A stretch of 64,000 bases of DNA from positions 1-64,000 of the forward strand of contig NZ_VIQO01000039.1 in assembly GCF_007483665.1 (NCBI RefSeq), given 5' to 3'. The translations under genes were made by a program, and so were the position numbers. The notes under the pieces were generated by a model, which saw only the letters and a program-made list of their open reading frames with translations, searched no databases and was not told the DNA's origin. Shown piece after piece: positions 16,728-24,887 of the stretch; the stretch's first letter is position 1, and each line of letters starts with the position of its first letter. The stretch is from Catellatospora sichuanensis (lineage in GTDB: Bacteria > Actinomycetota > Actinomycetes > Mycobacteriales > Micromonosporaceae).

Positions 16728-17065
16728 GCGCGATCCAGGCGGGCATCGAACATCGGGCCTACCTCGGCACGGCGGAGCAGGACGTCGACCCGCATATGCG
16801 AACGGTCCTCTTCGGCTGGAGTCGGCAGGGTGCCCGGGTCGAAGTCGTGGAGTCAGGCGGTGGACCGTTCGTAGACGCGGTTGAACACGCGGGGCATGAT
16901 CAGGTCGCGCATGCGGCCGGTGACGATCCCGGCGGTCTTGGCGTCCTGGTCGGACTGCTCCATGCGGACGAGTTCGGCGGTCCGGTCGCGTCGCAATGCG
17001 TCGAACGTGGCGAGCGCCGTCGCGACCGCCTCAGTCGGTAGGCGGTGCGATACCGGGCCGGCATG
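16724..17065 (-). pseudogene. Decayed C-terminal tail of an FAD-dependent monooxygenase
   Basis: On the minus strand one frame reads TEAVATALATFDALRRDR, then RTAELVRMEQSDQDAKTAG, then RMRDLIMPRVFNRVYERSTA. It meets TGA at 16855-16853 and continues with LHDFDPGTLPTP to a second stop at 16724. The pattern matches the C terminus of PHBH-like FAD monooxygenases (alpha-helical ARRDR stretch, RDL.MP, then WLxxFDP). The stop falls exactly where the family Trp stands, so TGG to TGA is likely. Nothing upstream encodes the FAD-binding part; the next feature is the ThuA terminator. Hence a truncated relic with a nonsense change, now partly reused as the paralog D promoter. Confidence 0.55.
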
Positions 17066-17068
17066 CCG

Positions 17069-17099
17069 CGGTCGTGCCGATCGCGCGTCAGCACGACCG
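17069..17099 (-). terminator. Terminator of the quinoprotein-ThuA operon
   Basis: Perfect 9-bp stem CGGTCGTGC / GCACGACCG with a 13-base loop, starting 18 bases after the ThuA-like stop at 17118. Confidence 0.55.
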
Positions 17100-17117
17100 G
17101 CACGAGCCTTACGGCGT

Positions 17118-18104
17118 CTAGCGGCAGAACGGGACTTTGCCCATCGTGGACTGAATTCCGCCCAGAATGAGCTGCTGGAACTCCGTCGCCCCGGGGAAGG
17201 AGCCGTCCGTGGAGAAAGACCGGGCGTCGTGGCCCAGGGTGGTCAGGAACGCGCGCCCGCCGTCGTAGTACTGGCACCAGGCCACCGGGTGGACGTCGCC
17301 GTGGCCCGGGTGGCCCATCGAACCGGCGACGCCGCGTTGCATCGTGGACTCGTCCACGGCGGCCAGGATGCGCACGTCGGACGGGAACGGCACCAGGTTG
17401 TACCACTCGTCGGTGAAGGTCCAGGTCGCGGGAAGCCCGGCCGTCGAGGCGTCCCGGCGGCTGAGCGTCTTCACCGTCGCGACCTGGTTGGGTCCGTGGT
17501 CGTAGTAGTTCGCCCCGCCGAGCAGGCCTTCGTACCACGGCCAGTTGTACTCGGTGCCGAACGCGTTGTGGATGCCCACGAAGCCGCCGCCGCCGCGGAT
17601 GTACTGGCGCAGCGCGGTCTGTGCGCCGTCGTCGAGGGTGTCGCGGGACGTGCTGAAGAAGATGATCGCGTTGTAGCCGAACAGCTGCCCGGCCGAGGCC
17701 AGCCGCGTGACGTCCTCGGTGTAGTCGACGCCGAACCCGTTGTCCTGGCCCATCTTGACGATGGCGTGGTGGACGACGTTTGCCTCGGTCAGCGGCGGGT
17801 TCAGGCCGGCGGCCAGCGCCGGGCCGAGATTGGCGTGCCGCGGTCCGGCGGTACGCGTGTACAGCAGGACCCTGTAGCCGTCGGCCGGGTCGAAGTTGCC
17901 CCAGTCGTGGTAGCACTTCACGTCGGTGCCGCGGCACACGCCGTAGTCCGGGTCGCCCAGCTGCTGGGCGCCCCTGTCCCGGCCCCGGTCGTCGTGCGCG
18001 GCGGACGGCAGTCCTGTCAGCACGGCGAAGGTGAGGGTGGCCAGGATGCCGGCCAGAGCTGTCAGGGCCACGGTCAGGCGGGTCTTCATCGGGAGTCTGC
18101 GCAC
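17118..18104 (-). CDS. Secreted ThuA-like domain protein
   Basis: 328 residues. I prefer the GTG at 18104 (VRRLPMKTRL) because AGGAGAGG lies 7 bases upstream; ATG 18089 is the alternative and leaves the same signal peptide (ALAGILATLTFAVLTGLPSAA). The mature part has the ThuA/trehalose-utilisation fold, a class I glutamine amidotransferase-like flavodoxin fold: RVLLYTRTAGPRH, YNAIIFFSTSRDTL, YIRGGGGFVGIHNAFGTEY, FTDEWYN, HPVAWCQYYDGGRAFLTTLGH. ThuA-like proteins are linked to disaccharide oxidation, but the reaction is not established. It follows the quinoprotein gene by 20 bases, so they form an operon and probably act together outside the membrane. Confidence 0.85.
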   Translation of the reverse strand: MRRLPMKTRLTVALTALAGILATLTFAVLTGLPSAAHDDRGRDRGAQQLGDPDYGVCRGTDVKCYHDWGNFDPADGYRVLLYTRTAGPRHANLGPALAAGLNPPLTEANVVHHAIVKMGQDNGFGVDYTEDVTRLASAGQLFGYNAIIFFSTSRDTLDDGAQTALRQYIRGGGGFVGIHNAFGTEYNWPWYEGLLGGANYYDHGPNQVATVKTLSRRDASTAGLPATWTFTDEWYNLVPFPSDVRILAAVDESTMQRGVAGSMGHPGHGDVHPVAWCQYYDGGRAFLTTLGHDARSFSTDGSFPGATEFQQLILGGIQSTMGKVPFCR

Positions 18105-18124
18105 GTCGTTGCCTCTCCTGGCGG

Positions 18125-20242
18125 TCAGTAGACCTCGACCTTGCCGGTCGGTCTGGGGCTGAACGAGTCGTTGAAGAAGTACTCGCCCTTGGCGGTGAAG
18201 GTGTAGGTGAACGACTCGCCGGGCTGCAGCCTGATGTCGAACAGCCCCTCGAAGAACTGGGTGGCGCCGTGCACGTTCACGTTGTCGGCGGGGTTGACGA
18301 AGGTGACGGTCGTGCCGACCGGCACCCGCAGGTGCGTGGGGGCCATGGCGTTGACCGCGGTCGACTCGACGGTGCCCACGGTCCCGGTCGCGGGGTTGTA
18401 GATCCGTGCCAGGACCACGGTGTTGCCGACCGCGCTGCCCTCCACCGGGCCGCCGGACACCGGCCGGCGTACCACCGGCGGGGGCGGCGCGGCGGCGGCG
18501 GCGACCGTGCCGCCGATCTTGAAAGCCCATAGGTGGTCACCGCGCGGGGCGGAGTTGCCGTAGGGGATGCCCGTGCCGCCGGCGTAGACCGCGACGTACT
18601 GCTCGCCGTCGATCTCGTAGCTGATCGGGCTGCTGCTGATCGCGGCCCCGGTCTGGAAGCGCCACAGCTCGCGCCCGTTGCGGGCGTCGAGGGCCAGCAG
18701 GTTCCCGTCGGGCTGTCCGATGAACAGCAGGTCGCCCGCGGTGGTGAGGATGCCGTTGCCGTGCGCCAGGGAGTACGGCATGTGCTTCTTCCACCGCACC
18801 CGGTTGGTGGCGGGATCGACGGCGACGACGCCGCCGGTCTGGTATTCGCCCGGCGGGCGCAGGCCGTTGCTGGACTCGGTGAGCGAGTGCGCCGCGGCGA
18901 CGTAGCCGTATCCGGTGTAGACGAGGCCGGTGCGGTGGCTGAACGACTGGTGGCTCCAGTCGGCTCCGCCGCCGTGGCCGGGGATGGACAGGATCGGCAC
19001 GTCCCAGTGCGGGTCGTACAGCGACCCCTGCACGTAGTTGGGAACGGCGCGGTTGGGGTCGCCGGGGATCTCGGCGCCGAGCGGCTGGTCGACGACCCGG
19101 GTCTCGGTCCAGGCCCCCTGGCGCGGGAACGGCTGGGTGGGCCAGGTCTTCTGCCTGGGCTCCTGCGGCACCGGGACCTCGTCGATGCCCAGGGGAGCGG
19201 AGCCGTCCTCGCGGTCGAGGATGAAGTACATGCCGGACTTGCTGCCGTACACGACCAGCTTGCGGTCACGGCCGCGGATCTTCGTGTCCACGAGGACCGG
19301 GGCCATGGTGTTGTCCATGTCCCAGATGCCGTGGTGGATCGACTGGAAGTGCCAGCGGTACCGGCCGGTCTTGAGGTCCATGGCGACGATGGAGCTGGAG
19401 AACAGGTTCAGGCCTCCGCGCTCCGAGCCGTCCTGGGAGGACCGGTTGCCGCGCGGGTTGCCGAAGGTCCAGTAGACGAGGCCGAGGTCGGGGTCGAGCG
19501 CGGGGTGCATCCAGGGTGCCGCGCCGCCGTTCTGCCACGACGTGCCCTCCCACGTCTCGTGGCCGAATTCGCCCGGCTCGGGTGCGCCCCAGAAGTGCCA
19601 GACGACGTCGCCGTTGCGGGCGTCGAGGGCCAGCGCCGCGGCGCGGTCGCTGTCGTGGGTGCCGACGTAGAGGATGCCGTCGTAGTGGGTGACGGCGACC
19701 TTCTCCATGTTGCCGTATTCGCTGACCTGCCGTTCCCAGGCGACCGCGCCGGTCTCCCGGTCGAGCGCGATGATCCAGTTGCCGCGGCCGTGGGTGAACA
19801 CCCTGCCGTCGCCGACCGCGACGCCGCGGCGGGTCACCGTGCCGCGGGTCTGTCGGTACACCCATTTGGTGACGCCGGTGGCGCCGTCGACGGCGAACAC
19901 GTTGCCGAATGCGGACTCGATGTAGAGCACCCCGTCGACGGCCACCGCGGTGCTCTGGTTGGTGCCGGTGTCGATGCCGCCCTCGATGCGGTTGTGCCAC
20001 GCCCCGCCCAGGCGGTCGATGGTGCGGCGGTTGACGCGGTGCAGCGACGTGTAGTTCTGGTTGCCGTAGTTGCCGCCGACCTTGGGGAAGTCGGCACCGC
20101 CCGGGGTGGTGCAGCGGGAGCCGCCGTGCCCGTGCGAGGCGGGTGCGGCGTCGGCGGCGGTGCCGGCGGCCGGCACCAGTGCTGCGCCGACGGCCGTCGC
20201 CGCTGCTCCGGTGAGTAATGCCCGTCGTGGGATCTCTGCCAT
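18125..20242 (-). CDS. PQQ-type quinoprotein dehydrogenase with Tat signal and degenerate cupredoxin tail
   Basis: 705 residues from ATG 20242 (GAGG 5 bases upstream). The N terminus has a Tat-like signal (IPRRALLTGAAATAVG). Residues about 55-590 form an eight-bladed quinoprotein propeller with W-motifs such as ALDRETGAVAWERQV, ALDARNGDVVWHFWG and ALDARNGRELWRFQTG. The expected PQQ/metal region is present (WTFGNPRGN and GIWDMDNTMAPV, equivalent to the Asn and catalytic Asp of alcohol dehydrogenases). The last 100 residues are cupredoxin-like (VPVGTTVTFVNP, LQPGESFTYTFTAKGEYFF), but the Cys-His-Met copper ligands read FNDSFSPRP, so the copper site looks lost. Role: periplasm-side oxidation of a sugar, polyol or quinate-like alcohol. 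The substrate is not readable. First gene of an operon with the ThuA-like gene. Confidence 0.85.
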   Translation of the reverse strand: MAEIPRRALLTGAAATAVGAALVPAAGTAADAAPASHGHGGSRCTTPGGADFPKVGGNYGNQNYTSLHRVNRRTIDRLGGAWHNRIEGGIDTGTNQSTAVAVDGVLYIESAFGNVFAVDGATGVTKWVYRQTRGTVTRRGVAVGDGRVFTHGRGNWIIALDRETGAVAWERQVSEYGNMEKVAVTHYDGILYVGTHDSDRAAALALDARNGDVVWHFWGAPEPGEFGHETWEGTSWQNGGAAPWMHPALDPDLGLVYWTFGNPRGNRSSQDGSERGGLNLFSSSIVAMDLKTGRYRWHFQSIHHGIWDMDNTMAPVLVDTKIRGRDRKLVVYGSKSGMYFILDREDGSAPLGIDEVPVPQEPRQKTWPTQPFPRQGAWTETRVVDQPLGAEIPGDPNRAVPNYVQGSLYDPHWDVPILSIPGHGGGADWSHQSFSHRTGLVYTGYGYVAAAHSLTESSNGLRPPGEYQTGGVVAVDPATNRVRWKKHMPYSLAHGNGILTTAGDLLFIGQPDGNLLALDARNGRELWRFQTGAAISSSPISYEIDGEQYVAVYAGGTGIPYGNSAPRGDHLWAFKIGGTVAAAAAPPPPVVRRPVSGGPVEGSAVGNTVVLARIYNPATGTVGTVESTAVNAMAPTHLRVPVGTTVTFVNPADNVNVHGATQFFEGLFDIRLQPGESFTYTFTAKGEYFFNDSFSPRPTGKVEVY

Positions 20243-20596
20243 GCTGACCTCGTTCCTGTGCTGAAGGCGGTCTGTCTGCGGTGGCGTGTCCTGTGCGGCT
20301 CGGGGTGGATTCGCATGCGATGTGTGGCGACTGCGGGCAGGCGTGACCGGCTGCGCGATGCCGGGCGGTAAGCGGGCTGGAGGCGTCGCGTGCAACGCGT
20401 TGTCCGTCAACGAATCCGACTAACGATCATGAGGTCCACTAGACGGACCTAATGGGCCATCTAGAGGCACGGCTCAATATATGACCGACCTCGCTGCGGC
20501 GCAAGGCGAGGCTTCCGGAATGTGTCGTCGCGTCGATCGGCAGACCCGATGGCACGCGACGGCAGGTCCGGGCCGTGGCGGCGCGGACGGGACTGG
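20243..20596 (-). promoter_or_regulatory. 354-bp gene-free region upstream of the quinoprotein operon
   Basis: No coding signal. It holds AGGTCC / GGACCT with a 7-base spacer (20432-20450) and a perfect palindrome CAACGCGTTG (20393-20402) with an overlapping CGTTG / CAACG pair. The segment 20431-20467 resembles the element found before the citryl-CoA lyase and aldehyde dehydrogenase genes (shared GGTCCA.TAGA core). It also receives the 3' end of the citryl-CoA lyase gene, for which I see no clear terminator. Confidence 0.35.
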
Positions 20597-21403
20597 TCAG
20601 TTCCCGAGGTAGGTCGGCAGGATCGCGGTCGGGATCGGACCCTTGTTGCGCCGGCCCTGCTGGGTCTCCTCCCAGGCGTGGGCCAGGATGCCGATGCTGC
20701 GGCTGAGCACGAACAGGCCGCGGGCCAGCGGGGCCGGGAAGCCGAGTTCGGCGTAGATGACCGCGGTCGCCCCGTCGATGTTCATCGGCACCGGACGCCG
20801 GCCCGGTCGCTGCAGTGCCGCCTCCACGGCGCGGGCCGCGGTCGCGTGCCGACCCTCGACCACGCCGTCGCGTACGGCCGTGTCGACCAGGCCCAGCAGG
20901 GGATCGCGGCGCGGGTCCACGGGGTGGAAGCGGTGCCCGAAGCCGGGAATGTAACGCGAGTGGGTGCGCCACGCGGTCAGCGCGTCGGCGACCGCGGTGT
21001 CGAGATCGGCGCCCGCGTCCTGGCGGGCGCAGATGTCGGACAGCACCTCGACACACTGCTGTCCCGCCCCGCCATGCGAGTCGCCGAGCAGGTTGACGCC
21101 GGTGGCGACCGCGTTGTTCAAACCGATGCCGCAGGTCGCGGCCATGCGTGCGGCGGCGATCGACGGCGCGTGCGGGCCATGGTCGACGCCGGCGACGAGC
21201 GCGGCCTCCAGCAGGGCCGCCTGCCGCGGGTCGGGCATGTCTCCGCGCAGCATCAACCAGATCATGTCGGTGAGGCCGGTGGAGCCGATCAGCTCCTGCA
21301 CCGGGCGGCCGCGCAGCTCGATCACGCCGGGTGCCATCCGGGACACCGACGTGGCCCACCAGTCCGCGACCATCGCCGCGGTCGTGTCCTGCGTGGTGTT
21401 CAC
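20597..21403 (-). CDS. Citryl-CoA lyase / short citrate synthase-like protein
   Basis: 268 residues, about the length of stand-alone citryl-CoA lyase-type proteins and much shorter than citrate synthase. Family signatures are visible: a first His region (GVDHGPHAPSIAAAR), GDSHGGAGQQCVEV, the IPGFGHRFHPVDPR motif that binds CoA in the citrate synthase fold, and VPMNIDGATAVIYAELGFP. These enzymes cleave or form a C-C bond on a CoA thioester (for example citryl-CoA to acetyl-CoA plus oxaloacetate). Nearby CoA-transferase, TPP-lyase and aldehyde dehydrogenase genes suggest it cleaves a hydroxyacyl-CoA in a catabolic route. The actual substrate is unknown. It is transcribed divergently from the shikimate dehydrogenase gene across a 281-bp regulatory region. 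Confidence 0.8.
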   Translation of the reverse strand: MNTTQDTTAAMVADWWATSVSRMAPGVIELRGRPVQELIGSTGLTDMIWLMLRGDMPDPRQAALLEAALVAGVDHGPHAPSIAAARMAATCGIGLNNAVATGVNLLGDSHGGAGQQCVEVLSDICARQDAGADLDTAVADALTAWRTHSRYIPGFGHRFHPVDPRRDPLLGLVDTAVRDGVVEGRHATAARAVEAALQRPGRRPVPMNIDGATAVIYAELGFPAPLARGLFVLSRSIGILAHAWEETQQGRRNKGPIPTAILPTYLGN

Positions 21404-21458
21404 GTCGCCTCCTGCGGTGCCGGGACCGACTGTTCGACCCTCGCCGAACCTACAGCGG

Positions 21459-21493
21459 AGTCCGCAGAGTGGGCTAGTGGGTCCGTTGAGTGG
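21459..21493. promoter_or_regulatory. Putative shared regulator site upstream of citryl-CoA lyase and shikimate dehydrogenase genes
   Basis: A 35-base element beginning AGTCCG and ending GAGTGG. It aligns without gaps to 24835-24869 at 25 of 35 positions. Both lie in divergent intergenic regions of the catabolic cluster, so a common regulator (IclR 23833-24678 is the nearest candidate) is plausible. Confidence 0.4.
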
Positions 21494-21619
21494 ATTTCTC
21501 CGTGCGTTCCGTGGGTGGGGCGGTGCACATTGCTCACGTCGCAGGCCGCCGCCACTCGGGCCGGGCGGTGGATCGTCCGCAGCGGACGGTGCGGCGGGCT
21601 CGCGAGCGCCTCGCGACTC

Positions 21620-21684
21620 TTGACTTCAGACACCGCCGTATAGCTAATTAACGTACTAGCTCGTATAACAAGCAGGGGGGCTCG
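21620..21684 (+). promoter_or_regulatory. AT-rich promoter region of the shikimate dehydrogenase-like gene
   Basis: An unusually AT-rich stretch for this DNA, with TTGACT at 21620, TAGCTAATTAACGTAC at 21641 and CGTATAAC at 21662. I cannot choose a single -35/-10 pair. AACGTACT (21650-21657) recurs before the TetR and dehydratase genes at 35877-35884. Confidence 0.35.
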
Positions 21685-22569
21685 GTGGGCCGAGGACGAC
21701 GTTTCCTGGTGGGGCTCATCGGTTGCGACCTCGGTCCGTCGCTCAGCCCCGCGCTGCACGAGCGGGAGGCCGACGAGCTGGACGTGCGCTACCTGTACCA
21801 GGTCATCGACCTCGACGTGCTGGACCTCGGCGCGGAGGACGTCGGCGCGCTCGTCGCGCACGCCGGGCAGCTCGGCTTCGCCGGTCTCAACATCACGCAC
21901 CCGTCGAAGCAGGTGGTGGTGAAGTACCTCGACGAGCTGTCCGCCGACGCCGCGGTGCTCGGCGCGGTGAACACCGTGGTGTTCCGGCAGGGACAGGCGG
22001 TCGGGCACAACACGGACTGGTCGGGCTTCCTCACCGGATTCCGGCGCGGGCTGCCCGGTGCCCCGGTCGGCGACGTCGTGCTGCTGGGCGCCGGGGGAGC
22101 GGGCACCGCGGTCGCCTTCGCACTCGTACGGCTCGGGGTGCGGCGGCTGACCGTGGTGGACCTGGCGGTGGAGCGCGCCGAACACCTCGCCGAGGTGGTG
22201 CGCCGCGCCGCGGGGCCCGCCGCGCCCGTGACGGTTCGCACCGCCCGCACGGTCGAGGAGGTCCGCGACCGGCTGGCCGCGGCCGACGGCCTGGTCAACG
22301 CCACACCCGTCGGGATGAGCGGGGACGGGGCGACGCCGCTGCCGGCCGAGCTGCTCCGTCCGGGGATGTGGGTCGCGGACATCGTCTACCGTCCGCTGCT
22401 GACCGAGCTGCTGCGCCAGGCCCGCGCGGCGGGCTGCCGGACCCTGGACGGCGGCGGCATGGTCGTGGCCCAGGCGGCGGAGACGTTCCAGCTGATCACC
22501 GGGCTGTCGCCCGACCTCGAGCGGATGTACCGGCACTTCTCATCACTCACCGCCGCGGCGGCGTCGTGA
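21685..22569 (+). CDS. Shikimate/quinate dehydrogenase-like oxidoreductase
   Basis: 294 residues, the usual AroE/YdiB length. GTG start at 21685 with a G-rich SD just before. The substrate domain has LGPSLSPALH and NITHPSKQ with the catalytic Lys at residue 75 and Asp at 111 (HNTDWSGF). The NAD(P) domain has LLGAGGAGTAVAFAL. ATPVGMSG and GMVVAQAAETFQLITG follow the family. The residues after the glycine loop (VDLAVERA) end the second strand with Asp rather than the Asn-Arg-Thr seen in NADP-dependent AroE, hinting at NAD use, as in catabolic quinate/shikimate dehydrogenases. Its location among transport and degradation genes, not aro biosynthesis genes, also points to a catabolic role. It ends 24 bases from the convergent CoA-transferase gene. 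Confidence 0.85.
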   Translation: MGRGRRFLVGLIGCDLGPSLSPALHEREADELDVRYLYQVIDLDVLDLGAEDVGALVAHAGQLGFAGLNITHPSKQVVVKYLDELSADAAVLGAVNTVVFRQGQAVGHNTDWSGFLTGFRRGLPGAPVGDVVLLGAGGAGTAVAFALVRLGVRRLTVVDLAVERAEHLAEVVRRAAGPAAPVTVRTARTVEEVRDRLAAADGLVNATPVGMSGDGATPLPAELLRPGMWVADIVYRPLLTELLRQARAAGCRTLDGGGMVVAQAAETFQLITGLSPDLERMYRHFSSLTAAAAS

Positions 22570-22593
22570 CGGAGAGGGGGAGCCGGCCGTATG

Positions 22594-23778
22594 TCAGGAC
22601 CCGGGCTTGCGCCACCGGCGCGTGATCTCCGGGAGCTCGTCGTTGTGCTCGCCGAGCAGCGGCGGCGCGCCCACCGGATGCAGCGGTTCGCCGTCGACGA
22701 GCACCCCGGTGCCGCTCAGGCGCAGCCGCCGGTCGGTGGCCGGGCCCGGGAAGCGCACGTCGGCGAAGAACCGGCGGTGGGCCAGCTGTTCCAGCTCGAC
22801 GGCCTGCGGCACGGTGAGGATCCGGGCGGCCGGCACGCCGACCCGGTTGAGTTCCTGCTCCCAGGCGAGTGCGGGGCGTGCCCGCAGGGCGTCGTCCAGC
22901 TCCTCGTTGAGCGCGTCGCGGTGCGCCTTGCGCTGCTCCCGGGTGGCGAAGCGCGGATCGCTCACCAGATCGGGCCGGCCCACGCAGTGGCACAGGCTCT
23001 CGAACTGCTCCTGCCGGTTGGCCGCGATGTTGAGCGGGCCGTCGGCGGCGTGGAAGGTGCCCGACGGGGCGGCGGTCGGGTTCTGGTTGCCCATCGCCCG
23101 TGGCGGCACGCCGCCGACGAGATGGTTGGAGACCGCCCAGCCCATCGCCGACACGGACGCCTCCAGCATCGACACGTCGAGGAACGAGCCCTGCCCGTGC
23201 CGCTCCCGCCCGGCGATCGCGGCGGTGACGGCCAGCGCGGCGGTGAGCCCGCCCAGCGTGTCGCTGATCGGGAAGCCGACCCGCAGCGGGGCGGTGTCCT
23301 GCGTACCGGTGATGCTCATCATGCCGGAGAGGCCCTGGATCACCTGGTCGTATGCGGGAGCCTGGCTCATCGGCCCGCTCTGCCCGAAGCCGCTGATCGC
23401 GCAGTAGACCAGCCTCGGGTTCAGCTCGCGCAGGCGCTCCCAGCCGAACCCGATCCGGGCCAGCACCCCGGCCCGGAAGTTCTCCACCAGCACGTCCGCG
23501 GCCGTGACCAGTTCCACGAACGACGCCCGTCCGTCGTCGTCCTTGAGGTCGAGCTCCACCGACTTCTTGCCCGCGTTCTGCGCCAGGAACGAGGCGCCCA
23601 GGGCGGCCTCGTTGAGTTCGGGGTCGGGGCCGAGGCGGCGGGCCAGGTCTCCGACGCCGGGGATCTCGACCTTGAGGACCTCCGCGCCGAGCAGGGCCAG
23701 TTGATACGTGCAGTACGGGCCGGCGAGCACGTTGGTCAGGTCGAGCACGCGGATGCCGGCGAGCGGTCGATGCGCCAT
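22594..23778 (-). CDS. CaiB/BaiF (class III) CoA-transferase
   Basis: 394 residues from ATG 23778 (GAGGAG 7 bases upstream). Class III signatures are clear: GIRVLDLTNVLAGPYCTYQL, GAEVLKVEIPG, NAGKKSVELDLK, LVENFRAGVL, and the catalytic Asp at residue 144 in YDQVIQGLSG that carries the acyl-anhydride intermediate. PTAAPSGTFHAADG and GVPAARILTVPQA also fit. It moves CoA between carboxylic acids, activating a substrate acid without ATP. With the citryl-CoA lyase-like enzyme nearby it could activate a dicarboxylic or hydroxy acid for cleavage. It lies 54 bases downstream of the IclR gene on the same strand, so they are likely co-transcribed. Confidence 0.9.
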   Translation of the reverse strand: MAHRPLAGIRVLDLTNVLAGPYCTYQLALLGAEVLKVEIPGVGDLARRLGPDPELNEAALGASFLAQNAGKKSVELDLKDDDGRASFVELVTAADVLVENFRAGVLARIGFGWERLRELNPRLVYCAISGFGQSGPMSQAPAYDQVIQGLSGMMSITGTQDTAPLRVGFPISDTLGGLTAALAVTAAIAGRERHGQGSFLDVSMLEASVSAMGWAVSNHLVGGVPPRAMGNQNPTAAPSGTFHAADGPLNIAANRQEQFESLCHCVGRPDLVSDPRFATREQRKAHRDALNEELDDALRARPALAWEQELNRVGVPAARILTVPQAVELEQLAHRRFFADVRFPGPATDRRLRLSGTGVLVDGEPLHPVGAPPLLGEHNDELPEITRRWRKPGS

Positions 23779-23832
23779 GCATGGTCTCCTCGGGTGGGCT
23801 GGCTGACACAAGGCGCGCCGGCGCGGCGCGAC

Positions 23833-24678
23833 CTAGAGGGACGTGCCGAGCGGATGGTCGAAGCCGCGCTCGGACACCTGCTGTGCCATGCGCTTGACCT
23901 CCGCCGCGAACTCGGCGACCCGGGCTTCGGTGAAGCGCAGCGTGGGTCCGCTGAGACTGAGTGCGGCGACGACGGCGCCGGAGCGGCCCACGATCGGGGC
24001 GGCCACCGCCGACAGGCCCTCGTCGCGTTCGCCGTGGCTGACGGCGTATCCGGCGACGGCGGCCTCGTCGATCCACTCCTGCAGCCGCTTGACGTGGCCG
24101 GATCCGTAGGGGGAGCTGCGGGCGACCCGGGCCAGCAGCGCGGGGCTCGCGTCGCGCAGCAGCACCTTGGCCGTGGCGCCGGCCCAGAGCGGGAGCTCGT
24201 CGCCGACGTGCACGACGTGGCGCAGTGCCTGCGGGCTCTCCTGCTGTGCGATGCAGACCCGGAAGACGTCGCGGGCGACGTAGACGTTGACCGTCTCGCG
24301 CATGCGGGCCGCGAGCTCGCGCATGCCGCGCTGGGTCTCCGGCGGCAGCTCCCAGCTGCTGTGGGCCAGGTGCGCCCAGCGCCACAGGCCGGGGCCTGCC
24401 ATGTAGCCGCTCGTGGTGGCCCAGAGCAGGCCGCTCTGCTCCAGTGTCGAGACCAGACGGATCACCGTGGTCTTCGCGAGACCGGTGGCCTCGGTGATCT
24501 CGCGGACCGTCACGGTCGGCCGCTCGGCGGTGAGCAGCGTGAGGATGTCCAGTGCCCGCTGGACGCTGCGTACTCCCTGCTGGTCGCCGCTGTCGGCGGC
24601 CGGTTGCGATGCCGCGGCGTGGTCCTGCGCGGTTCGCTGCCGTCCGGCTGCCCTGTCGTGTCCCGTTGCCGCCGCCAC
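23833..24678 (-). CDS. IclR-family transcriptional regulator
   Basis: 281 residues. A disordered N-terminal tail (about 35 residues) precedes a winged helix-turn-helix (RSVQRALDILTLL, TVREITEATGLAKTTVIRLV, LEQSGLL). The effector domain shows the usual IclR pattern: LPLWAGATAKVLLRD, GYAVSHGERDEGLSAVAAPI, ALSLSGPTLRF. IclR proteins usually sense small aromatic or organic acids and control catabolic operons. It is transcribed away from the aldehyde dehydrogenase operon across 209 bp holding a candidate operator and is the likely local regulator of the cluster. The ligand is unknown. Confidence 0.9.
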   Translation of the reverse strand: MAAATGHDRAAGRQRTAQDHAAASQPAADSGDQQGVRSVQRALDILTLLTAERPTVTVREITEATGLAKTTVIRLVSTLEQSGLLWATTSGYMAGPGLWRWAHLAHSSWELPPETQRGMRELAARMRETVNVYVARDVFRVCIAQQESPQALRHVVHVGDELPLWAGATAKVLLRDASPALLARVARSSPYGSGHVKRLQEWIDEAAVAGYAVSHGERDEGLSAVAAPIVGRSGAVVAALSLSGPTLRFTEARVAEFAAEVKRMAQQVSERGFDHPLGTSL

Positions 24679-24834
24679 GGTTCCTCGCTTTCCTCATGTC
24701 CACATCGATGGCCTGCGGATGAGCATCCCATCACGACTGTCGACGACCTGCGCGCCTGGTGGTGCCTTCACTCGTCCGTAACGTTCTGGACTCGACCCCT
24801 TGCTAGATCCAGCGGACGCCCGTACGTTACACCC

Positions 24835-24869
24835 AGTCCGTAGAGCGGTCCAGTAGAACCACAGAGTGG
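24835..24869. promoter_or_regulatory. Putative regulator site between IclR and aldehyde dehydrogenase genes
   Basis: 35-base element with GGTCCAGTAGAACCAC in the middle and AGTGGTCC at the end, giving GGTCC/GGACC-type half sites. It matches 21459-21493 at 25 of 35 positions. It ends 18 bases before the aldehyde dehydrogenase GTG, so binding could repress that operon. A reverse copy of AACGTAC (24822-24828) lies just upstream. Confidence 0.4.
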
Positions 24870-24887
24870 TCCACGAAGGAGGTTCCG

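Noticed and set aside
17040-17117. Peptide-like frame just downstream of the ThuA gene as coding extension
   Set aside because: The bases form a 9-bp terminator hairpin; the apparent peptide is a by-product of the stem.
16900-17937. Long minus-strand frame overlapping the ThuA-like gene
   Set aside because: Arg-rich shadow of the ThuA gene. Only its last part is meaningful, and that protein-like signal lies in a different frame, as the flavoprotein relic.
21685-22569. Biosynthetic aroE of the shikimate pathway
   Set aside because: No other aro genes are nearby, and the location among catabolic and transport genes and the cofactor loop favour a catabolic paralog. A biosynthetic role is not excluded.
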